Shown here piece after piece: positions 56,330 through 64,000 of a DNA stretch of 64,000 nucleotides. Origin of the DNA: Areca catechu (lineage: Eukaryota > Streptophyta > Magnoliopsida > Arecales > Arecaceae); contig CM038050.1 of assembly GCA_021397845.1 (NCBI GenBank), positions 7,072,471 through 7,136,470 on the forward strand, written 5' to 3'. Numbering within the stretch: position 1 is the stretch's first letter; the number at the start of each line of letters is the position of its first letter. The position numbers and the translations under genes were made by a program. The notes beneath the pieces were generated by a model, which did no database searches, had not been told where the DNA came from, and saw nothing but the letters and a program-made list of their open reading frames with translations.

Positions 56330-56910
56330 TTAAAAAATATTAATATTTGTTTTCAAATAGATGACTTTTTTTTTTAATTAAAAAAAAAAGGGGAGGGGGG
56401 AGGAATTAGAACCCGGGCGTGGCTACCCCCAGGCGGTCCCCCAACCCCAGCCAGCGAATGTTCGATACACGGCGCATATTAATTTTTCTGTAGCCGTTTC
56501 CCGCTCGAAGATGAGTACATCAACCTGAGTCCCTAACTTTTTCACTACCAACGAATGTTCGATACACGGCGCATATTAATTTTTCTACAGCCGTTTCCCA
56601 ACCGAATGCGAGTACGTCAACCTGAGTGAACTGAATTTATTATATATATCCCTAACTTTTTCACTAACTGGATTTATTATATATATCCATAACTTTTTCA
56701 CTACCACCAGCCAGCAGGGACTCCAGGATTATTTTATTAAATTTATTTTATTTTATTTTTACTTCCGGATTATTTTTTTATTTTTTATTTTACTCCTGAA
56801 CTTTCCTGTCGAAATTTGTCCAAACCAAGACTCAAACCTCTCTCAACTGATTGTGAGAAAAGTCTCACAACTAACTGCACCACTCACAAGCAGTAAATAA
56901 ATGTCCCTTT
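56330..56910 (-). mobile_element. tRNA-derived SINE, family B, with internal duplication
   Basis: The head lies at the right end (gagaaaagtctcacaactaactgcaccactc near 56847-56887, reverse complement with an A-box-like start) and the A/T tail lies near 56360-56390. The block cgaatgttcgatacacggcgca appears at about 56453 and again at about 56550, so part of the body is duplicated. It matches 59335-59815. Confidence 0.7.
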
Positions 56911-57319
56911 GAAAGTGAATAATGGTTCTAAAAAATATGATGTTTCCAAAATATTGTAGATCACCGAAACTATGTTATTATCTTGATAATCTAGATTGAA
57001 TATATAAATAAATTCTGGATCTAATTATTTAAAACAAATTAAAATCCTTAAACATCAATGATTTTCTTTTTTTTTTTTCCTTCTTGTGCACTATCTGAAA
57101 GTTTTTTTTTTTTTTTATATGTTTCAATTTTTTTTTTTTAGCTGGATATCTAAAAATATCGTGTATATCAATCTTCAGCAATCGTGCTTGTTAGAGAAGA
57201 ATCAAGATGAGCCAAATTATAATACCTTAAAAACAAAATAGTTGATAAAACCATACGTAAAGGATGAATAATATTTTTTTAATAATATTTTACGCATCTC
57301 AATCCAGGCAAGTTCTATT

Positions 57320-58850
57320 AAATTATTTATAATTTTTATTTTTTTTAACTGTATTTTTTTGATTTAACGGAACAATAAGTAATAATCCTGAAATAAGTAC
57401 AACCAAGAGAATCAGAGAGCAAAATATTCCTAAAAAGCCTAGATGTGTTCCCAATATGAGACCAAAAGACATCAATAGAGTGAATGGTAACAAATGAGGC
57501 CACCCAATTAGTCGCTGAGTTAGTCTCATGAAAAACATGCTTGATTAGAAGCCCTGAGCACCCCTGAAACAAGCTGACAGTATCCCTGATAAGAAGATGG
57601 ACGGGAGAGGATCGAAATGCTTGGTGGATCCAAGAGATGACCGTATAGGAGACCCTGAATAATAAGCCGGTCAAGGAGAGGATCCTCCTAGCAAACCGGA
57701 TCTCGGCCCAAGCACCCTGAAGCTTCGCCATCAGAATGGTGGGGTCTATGAGATAAGACCCCCCCCCCCGGCAGCTAGGAAGCCCGCTCCAGAACCTCGA
57801 ATAATAAAGGCAGCACCCCCATGTCTGCCCCTGATACTCTCATCAAAACGCACAATAGCAAAAGACGGAGAAGAGGGCTCCCAAGAGAAAAGAACCCAAC
57901 GGAACGCTCAAAAAGCAGTACCAGAATTCCATATCTCCGCATTCTCCACTGACAAGCCCTGACACTCGATGGCATGGACCCTAGCTTTCTTAACTATCAG
58001 CATTGTCGAACAAGTAGTGGAGGCAAAGATAGCATCATTATGAGAGAGCCATATAAGATAGTCGAGGTAGGCTAGAAAGGTCAGGGCAGGTAAAGTACAA
58101 TATGAGCGAATGGAATGAAGGAAAGCATCCACCGCATCCCCCCTCTGAGAACATACTACTAAACCCAGTCATACACTAGACATCAGAAGCTCGCGGGCGT
58201 GAAAATAAAACATGGACGAGAGTCTCCTCATCCTCTCCACACAGAGGACAAGAAGGCGATCGATGAAGACCTCTGGAGCATAGAAAAAACCTAGTGGGAA
58301 GCTGCCACAATGCATCCTTCTAAATAAATAGTCTCATCCTAGGATGAACCACTAGAGACCAATCCATCCAGCCTGGATAACCCTTTGAGGTTCAGGGTTG
58401 TGGATAGAATAGAGGTCAAAGAGGGAGGTTTTTGGGGAAGCCGAAGACCTCCACACTCTAATATCAGCAGAAGGAGACTTCGGAAGAATGATGGATAAGA
58501 CCCTGAGACCCAACACCTCACCAAAGTACTGGAAGATCTCCACTGGATCCCAACTGGAACCTCCAGGAAATAAAAGATCCTCAATAGATATAGTATCCGG
58601 AGTATCCATGGAGATAAAAGTAGGTTACCTATCAAGAGGCATGTTCGAAATCCAAGAGTCAAACATAAAATCCACGAATCGATTACTTCAAAAATCCATC
58701 TAATGCGATGCAAGACATCAAGAACCCTCGCCAGTAGCTTCCTCCATGTAGCACAATCCATGGATTCCTTGAATGACTTGCCAGCCAAACAGTTTCTAGA
58801 TAAAGAGTACATACTATATAGCATAAGGTTTCTTGTATTTCAATTCACCC
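57320..58850 (-). pseudogene. LINE (non-LTR) pol 3' fragment: zf-RVT and RNase H
   Basis: Successive minus-strand frames give, from right to left, a segment before the zinc finger (MDTPDTISIEDLLFPGGSSW at about 58609), a zf-RVT region (SPSCPLCGEDEETLVHVLF near 58215-58260) and an RNase H-like tail (SPVHLLIRDTVSLFQG and HVFHETNSATNWVA at about 57620-57500). This order is that of plant L1-type elements. Frames are broken by indels, and a C9 run lies at 57761-57769. The reverse transcriptase itself is missing. Confidence 0.8.
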
Positions 58851-59334
58851 ACAGGCCCCTTGATTAGCTAGAAAGCGGTGCACTATGTTAAACACATTAC
58901 GTTTTCCATTAAACATAGATCTAAAATCATCTGATAAAAAACAAGCAAATCTACGTAACAAGGCATGCATGTTTGATGAGAGAAAAAAAATGATAGGGAA
59001 AAATTATAACACTTAGCTTGTGGGCAATAAGAAAGCACCGAGGAATGAAAAAAAAAATTGCCAAGTCGGTAACTCAGTTGGAATCTTGCCTCATAATTAA
59101 TAGATCATGAATTCAAAATGTAATTCTATGGAATATTCAATTAAATTCAAGGATTATCTTTTGAACCATGTGACGTCCCATTTTGATCAGCTGGCATCAT
59201 GGTCCTGTACCTTGAATCAAAGATATTTCGATGGGATAAGAACTTCTAGGATAACTATGCCAGATTTATTCCTTCTTTTTTTTAATAAAAAAAGAAATGT
59301 GAAAAAATTGCCAGCATTAAAGTTATATTTGATA
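58851..59334 (+). mobile_element. Intergenic sequence with a SINE-like copy at about 59050-59295
   Basis: From 59056 caagtcggtaactcagttgg starts a tRNA-like head, followed by attaaattcaaggattatc and ending ttatttcttctttttttaat with an A-rich tail. It resembles the segment at 59890-60060. The rest shows nothing. Confidence 0.5.
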
Positions 59335-59815
59335 TATTGCTATATATATATTTTGATAGAAAAAAAGGGAAGTAGTTAGACCCCAGACGTGACCACCCCC
59401 AGACGGTCCCCCAACCCCAGCCAGAAAATGTTCGATACATGGTGCATATTAATTTTTATGCAGCTATTTTCCCAGACGGTCTCCAAACCCCAGCCAGAAA
59501 ATGTTCGATACATGATGCATATTAATTTTTCTGCAGCTGTTCCCCACCCGAAGGTGAGTACGTCAACATGACTACCACAAACTAACTGGGATTTAATTTT
59601 ATTCTCGGACTATTTTTCTATTTTTTATTTTATCCCCGGACTTTCACGTCGAAATATGTCCAAATCAAGACTCGACCGGACTTTCTTGTCAAAATATGTC
59701 CAAATCAAGACTCGACCAGACTTTCTCGTCGAAATATGTCCAAATCAAGACTCGAACCCCTGCCGGCTAGTTATGGAACTTTTCTCACAACCAACTACAC
59801 CACTCACCAGTGATA
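59335..59815 (-). mobile_element. tRNA-derived SINE, family B, intact pol III boxes
   Basis: The reverse complement of 59730-59810 reads GAGTGGTGTAGTTGGTTGTG (A box TGGTGTAGTTGG) and later GGGGTTCGAGTC (B box), with spacing as in tRNA. The body holds a direct duplication (ccccagccagaaaatgttcgata twice, 59415 and 59489) and a triplicated short segment (gactttcacgtcgaaatatgt and two related copies at 59640-59745). Confidence 0.8.
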
Positions 59816-60804
59816 TTGCTAAATAATTTTTAAAAAATCATATAAATAATTAATAATATAGATTATAGATAATATTAATTATTACTATTTAATTAAATTC
59901 AAGAATTATTTATATTAAAATTCGTGACATCTCATTTTGATCGACTGGTATCTTGGTTTTGTATCTTGAATCAAATATTTTTTTGATAAAATAAAAATTT
60001 TTAGGATAACTGTACAAGATTTATTCCTGCTATTTTTTTTTTTTTTTAATAAAAAAGAAGGAATGCATAAAAATTGACAGCAAGGTTGCATTTGATATAT
60101 TACTAAATAATTTTGAAAGGTCATATAAATAGTTGATAATGTGAATTATTGATGATATTAATTATTACGTTGGATGCATGAAAATAATATTATATAATAT
60201 AAAATTAAAATTTTAAAATATTTTTAAATTAAATATATTTTTAATATATCTTATATATTATTATATTATAATATTATAATATAATATTATATCTTATATT
60301 CTATTATATTTTAGGAGGAAGGAAAAAATATATATTTTCTTGCAAAAAATTTATTAAATACAATGATATAATAAAATTTTATTTAATTATCAGTAATTTA
60401 AATGATTACCTGCTATCAAATTGAATTTAATGGGTTAAAAATCACAACCTCTACCAGCAAGGCCTCATTTTGCCTCGAGACTAGGGACATAATCGAAACA
60501 TCACATTAAAGCGTTCATCAGAAAATACAAGAAAGCAATAAGAATTTAGATGATTGAGAGTTAAATGGGCACTGCATTCATGGATGAAAAGATACACTAA
60601 GACTTACAACAGGAGTTCCTTCCAGTAATTATGACACAAAAAAAAAAAAAAAGAAACGACATGGACTAAAAACAGGACAGCATTGACAGACGACAGCCAC
60701 AACAGAAAGCCTACCAAAGTTCTCAACTTTTTTTTTTTTTTTTAATCAACTCGTCTATTTTTGGTCATTTTCTTGACAGCAAGACTTTTTATAGAGTGGG
60801 AGTC
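59816..60804. other. AT-rich intergenic region with a SINE fragment
   Basis: 59890-60060 resembles the segment at 59140-59290 (caagaattatttatattaaa, gatcgactggtatcttggtt). 60180-60400 is almost pure A/T. The last part is the 3' flank of the H4 gene, with T tracts near 60730. Confidence 0.5.
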
Positions 60805-61116
60805 CTAACCACCGAATCCGTAGAGGGTCCGGCCCTGCCTCTTGAGGGCGTAGACAACGTCCATGGCGGTGACGGTCTTCCGGCGGGCGTGCTCGGTGTA
60901 GGTGACGGCGTCCCGGATCACATTCTCCAGGAAGATCTTGAGAACCCCCCTGGTCTCCTCGTAGATCAAGCCACTGATCCGCTTCACCCCACCTCTCCTC
61001 GCCAAACGCCGGATCGCCGGCTTTGTGATCCCCTGGATGTTATCCCGGAGGACCTTGCGGTGCCGCTTCGCGCCGCCCTTCCCCAACCCCTTGCCTCCCT
61101 TCCCGCGGCCCGACAT
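60805..61116 (-). CDS. H4: Histone H4
   Basis: A 103-residue protein from ATG at 61116 to TAG at 60805-60807. It is recognised at once by [20 protein letters not shown] at the N-terminus, the acetylatable lysines, the histone fold with [14 protein letters not shown] and the end TLYGFGG. H4 pairs with H3 to form the tetramer at the centre of the nucleosome. Nothing is missing and the length is standard. The frame is open upstream to 61152 but that part is the 5'UTR. A 5'UTR intron is present and the upstream region carries histone-type octamer motifs. GC-rich third positions suggest an expressed monocot gene. Confidence 0.99.
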
Positions 61117-61135
61117 CGTATCTCGTGCAGATTTC

Positions 61136-61242
61136 CTGTGGAATTCAAGCAATCGTAAGAAACCCAGAAAAAAACCCGACGGATTTCGAAGATTTGAACC
61201 CTAATTTTGAGGGAAATAGACCTTGACGAATGATGATCTCAC
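61136..61242 (-). other. 5'UTR intron of the H4 gene
   Basis: On the minus strand GCGCAG is followed by GTGAGATC (donor at 61242), and the acceptor TTCCACAG ends at 61136, 20 bases before the start codon. The intron is 107 nt and T-rich. Most plant H4 genes I know of lack introns, so this is notable but both sites are consensus-like. Confidence 0.7.
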
Positions 61243-61299
61243 CTGCGCTACGGACAACTCACGAAATTTTGGAAAACCGGGGATGAAATGGATCAGGTT

Positions 61300-61550
61300 G
61301 TGGGTATTTATGGTGACAATGGGTCGGGGCAGGGGTGATGTGGGATCCGTGATAGTGCTTGGGAACGATATCTGCCGATGATGTCAGTGGGATGGACGGC
61401 TGAAATGGCTGCGAGATGGTCCGTGAGGATCGCTGACGTGTCAAAAGGTTATCTGCATTGCAGATTTGGTTTGGGTTGACCAGTTTTCCCTGAAAACCAG
61501 GTGGCATCGTAGAACCGGACCTGAATCTCTTTAATTGGATCCGCAATGGT
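61300..61550 (-). promoter_or_regulatory. H4 promoter with TATA-like and octamer-like motifs
   Basis: The reverse complement shows a TATA-like CATAAATACCC near 61302-61312 and two sites one base from the plant histone octamer CGCGGATC: CACGGATC at 61351-61344 and TGCGGATC at 61545-61538. The octamer drives S-phase and meristem expression in plant histone genes. The match is by motif only. Confidence 0.5.
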
Positions 61551-61599
61551 AGGCTGAAACTGAATTGGCCGCACGACATAAATTATAAACTATGTAACG

Positions 61600-62300
61600 C
61601 TATTAACTTTAAACCAAAAAAAAGCTTTATAGAATTTTCTCGGTTCTTTTTATGTTGGGAGAAAAAAAAAAAAAAAAAATCAGTGAGTTTGTCGGTCTTT
61701 TCAGCTGACTTGATACTTTGATGATACTAAAATAATATATTTATCCATATAATATGACATCTTAAAGCCATGTCTAATAGAATCGAAAGGGCTGATTACC
61801 TCTGTTGTTATCCTATAATGTATATTTTCCGTAGGAATGAATGCTCTTATGCTTATATCCAGAAAGACAGTTATATTTCATACTGCAAATGGATTAGGTT
61901 AACTATGATCCTTTTTATTTAGACTCGATCTAATCTATTATTAATGATCCATGGATCCGAGTCAAATTTTCAAACCAGATCTATTATATTTTTGAATCAG
62001 GTCTAGGTTTATTAAATTTGGATCGGACCTAACTCGATCCAAACATGCTAATACTGTTAGGATCAAACATATTTAAATCTTTAAATTATAATTTAAAATT
62101 TATATAAAACTTATTTTTAACATAAAAATAAAATTATAATTATTTTTATATATTAATTTATTTTGAGAATAATATTGTTTGTTATCTATTTTATAGTTAA
62201 TAATAATTAGTTATATAATAATTAAAATATAACTATATTTGATCCCGATTATATTTAGATCTAATTTTTTAAAATTAGAAATGGATTATTCATGAATTCA
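61600..62300. other. AT-rich intergenic region
   Basis: No gene was seen. About 61900-62060 contains gatccgagtc / gactcgatc type sequence like decayed hAT or LTR material, and the rest is A/T-rich. Confidence 0.5.
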
Positions 62301-62340
62301 ACCCAAATGGACTACCATCACCAGCTCCCAATCAGTCTTC

Positions 62341-63017
62341 TGTACATCAGCTAAAGAAGGTCGAACTAGAGAAGTCCGATCCAAAGATAGCATCAGCTTC
62401 ATACAGCTCATTTTGAAGGGAAAAGCACCGATGCAGACGACAGAGGTGTCTTCGGCTTACTTTGCGGGAGATAAGCCGAAGGCAATCAGCCGACTCAACA
62501 TCGGTCCCTTCTGAAGAAGGAGTCCAAAAGAGAATCTCCGATTGAACTCGAATCTACGAACGTGGATGCGGCAGTTACGATCGACCGCATGGCCACTACC
62601 TCTAAATCGCAACTGCATCGATGTGGCCATGTGGCCATCAACTCCAACTCCCACGACTCCAGGATGGCCAGCACCTCTCTGCAACTGCTTATAGTTATGG
62701 GTGAGGTAAAGTTAATTAACCTCGTCTAAACCATGAATGAGTAAGCTAAGCGACGCATTGGCACAGCCTCTATAAATAATGATAAGAGGGGATGCTCGAG
62801 GTAACTCCACTTAAGCCTGAAAAAATAGAGTTCGCCTTCGCCACCTTTATCCTCTTCAAAATACTTTTCATTATGTGGCTGGAACCCGACTCTGACTTAG
62901 GCATCGGAGTGTTTCCCACTTGAGAAAATCTGGTCAGGGATATGTTTTGCAGGTGTCCAGGGGAGTGAACCAGTGATCCAGCAGCTCTGCCCGGTCGAGG
63001 AAGGTTCTATGCCAACA
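62341..63017 (+). repeat. LTR (3' part certain) of a third Tat-related element
   Basis: Ends gccaaca at 63017, three bases before a PBS. A TATA box TATAAATA lies at 62771-62778. The left boundary was not located; tgtacatcag at 62341 is only one candidate. Confidence 0.6.
62771..62778 (+). promoter_or_regulatory. TATA box in the LTR
   Basis: ctctataaataatga about 240 bp before the LTR end, the expected place for U3/R transcription initiation. Confidence 0.5.
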
Positions 63018-63020
63018 GAT

Positions 63021-63038
63021 TGGTGCGCAAAGTAGGGG
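63021..63038 (+). other. PBS of the third element
   Basis: tggtgcgcaaagtagggg is related to the sites at 1170 and 12434, with the same three-base gap to the LTR. Confidence 0.75.
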
Positions 63039-63115
63039 GAGAAGTACGCACCAGGAGGTCTAAGCATCCATTGCTAACTACCCTCATTGAGAAAGAAGGG
63101 TAAAAAGAAGTCCGA

Positions 63116-63893
63116 ATGGCGAGAGAAAAAACTCAAAATGCTTCAACAAGCAGGGGTCGTCCTCCTTCTAAGAGGAACGATCCTCCGGTGGAGAACGATA
63201 TTCCGCCTCCCATACTTATTTGGGACAACAGCAATTCGAGGCTCTTCTGAACCAAGTTAACACCCTTACTTTGCATAAGATCAAATCGCTGGGGGCCGAG
63301 GCCAGGGCACAGACCGAGAGAGATCAGGCAATGGAAGTTAAGAACAAAGCCCTCCAAGCAGAGGTGCTTACAGCGGAGAAGCGGGCCAGGGACTTCGAGG
63401 TGTCCCTGGTTGTAGAGGACTAGTTCATTCACCGGTGGAGGAGTCTGCTGCGGAGGTGGCTCGATTGGAGGGGCGGTCTCAAACCCTCCAATCCCACCTG
63501 GACACGGTGCTGACTTGGGCATCGACGGTAGAGGAGAAAGTGACTGGGGCGGTGCTGCTGATGGAGGCTGCCAAGAAGGAGGCCGCCGAAGTAGTGCCAA
63601 AATTTAGGGCCTCAGCGGAGTTCGTCGATGAGGTCCGGGAGGCATCCATGGACTCCTTTATCAAGGGGTTCGAAGTCTGCAAATCTCAGGTGGCACAGGC
63701 TTTTCTAGAGTTGAAGCTGGATGAGATTGTCACCCTTGGAGCTTCAGGCGGAAGTCCAACAAAGGAAAGGGCTCTAGCAGAGGTGACTGAGGTGGAGCTC
63801 GTAACTGCCGGGTAGTTAGCTCCACCCACAGAGGTCCAGGAGGATGCCGGCGTGCCTGCTCATCGTCCCAGGAAGGAGCTAGCAGAGTTGTAA
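63116..63893 (+). pseudogene. Gag-like start joined to a coiled-coil protein related to the antisense gene at 7736-10014
   Basis: Starts ATG 63116 (MAREKTQNASTSRGRPPS), reminiscent of the gag start at 1246. It then moves through three further frames: from about 63220 (GQQQFEALLNQVNTLT, a gag-like coiled coil, then KSLGAEARAQTERDQ), from about 63435 (EESAAEVARLEGRSQTLQSH, later EAAEVVPKFRASAEFVDEV and DSFIKGFEVCKSQ), and a last one ending RPRKELAEL with TAA 63891-63893. The third part aligns with the last exon of the antisense gene of the first element (EALEAVPKFRAFDEFTSEV, DSFLKGFRMCQEK). Here it lies in sense orientation directly behind the PBS. Several frameshifts make it a pseudogene, or the sequence has errors. 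Confidence 0.72.
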
Positions 63894-64000
63894 CTCCGTG
63901 AATAAGGACCTTTTCTTAGTACACTTTTTTGGCCCTTTGTACTTGGGAATTTTCCTTTTCTTTTGGCACCACCTGGCCTGTCAGGCGTCTTTCAATAATA
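63894..64000 (+). other. Sequence after the fused pseudogene
   Basis: T-rich, ending caataata at the window edge, similar in character to a plant 3'UTR with a polyadenylation signal. The remainder of the element is outside the window. Confidence 0.35.

Noticed and set aside
60796..61158. Plus-strand 120-residue frame opposite H4
   Set aside because: Shadow of the histone H4 coding sequence.
63116..63893. Host coiled-coil gene
   Set aside because: The LTR end, PBS and similarity to the Tat antisense protein make a retroelement origin more likely.

Overview
This is a plant nuclear window with four supported host genes embedded in repeats. The GC-rich coding style, the rice RCN1/OsABCG5-like transporter N-terminus and the kinds of retroelement point to a monocot. 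A palm is my best guess, but that is an inference and no species is claimed. Nothing here looks bacterial, plasmid-borne or organellar.

Layout. Positions 1-12110 hold one young Ty3/gypsy element of the Tat lineage. It has both LTRs (the left one is cut by the window edge), a PBS, gag-pol with two RNase H domains, a 120-bp tandem array, and a separate spliced gene on the opposite strand. It sits in the LTR of an older, related element that runs to 19508. The older element was itself hit by a solo LTR (12855-15143), by a hAT MITE inside that LTR (14427-14877), and by a 0.9-kb hAT-like element (16396-17294). Target-site duplications can be read for three of these events.

Positions 20834-23086 hold an intronless ABCG half-transporter gene. 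Next come a tRNA-type SINE (23716-23980), a truncated Copia element carrying gag and the start of pol on the minus strand (25521-28755), short tandem repeats, and a large imperfect palindrome (about 31130-31900). A small gene for a predicted plastid membrane protein lies at 32481-33122. The stretch 33263-39444 is AT-rich and looks like a very decayed Copia insertion bounded by a 51-bp direct repeat.

Positions 43010-47278, minus strand, encode a large disordered nuclear-type protein in three coding exons, with a probable 5' untranslated exon near 50.5 kb. Positions 52-60 kb contain several SINE copies of two families, a 19-bp minisatellite and a LINE fragment. A histone H4 gene with a 5'UTR intron is at 60805-61116, minus strand. 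The window ends inside a third Tat-related element (LTR end 63017, PBS 63021). There a degraded gene related to the antisense gene of the first element lies in sense orientation directly behind the PBS.

The host genes look like independent single genes with no shared pathway. The most informative material is the retroelement biology: the antisense spliced Tat gene, its sense-oriented relative about 53 kb away, and the nested insertion history.
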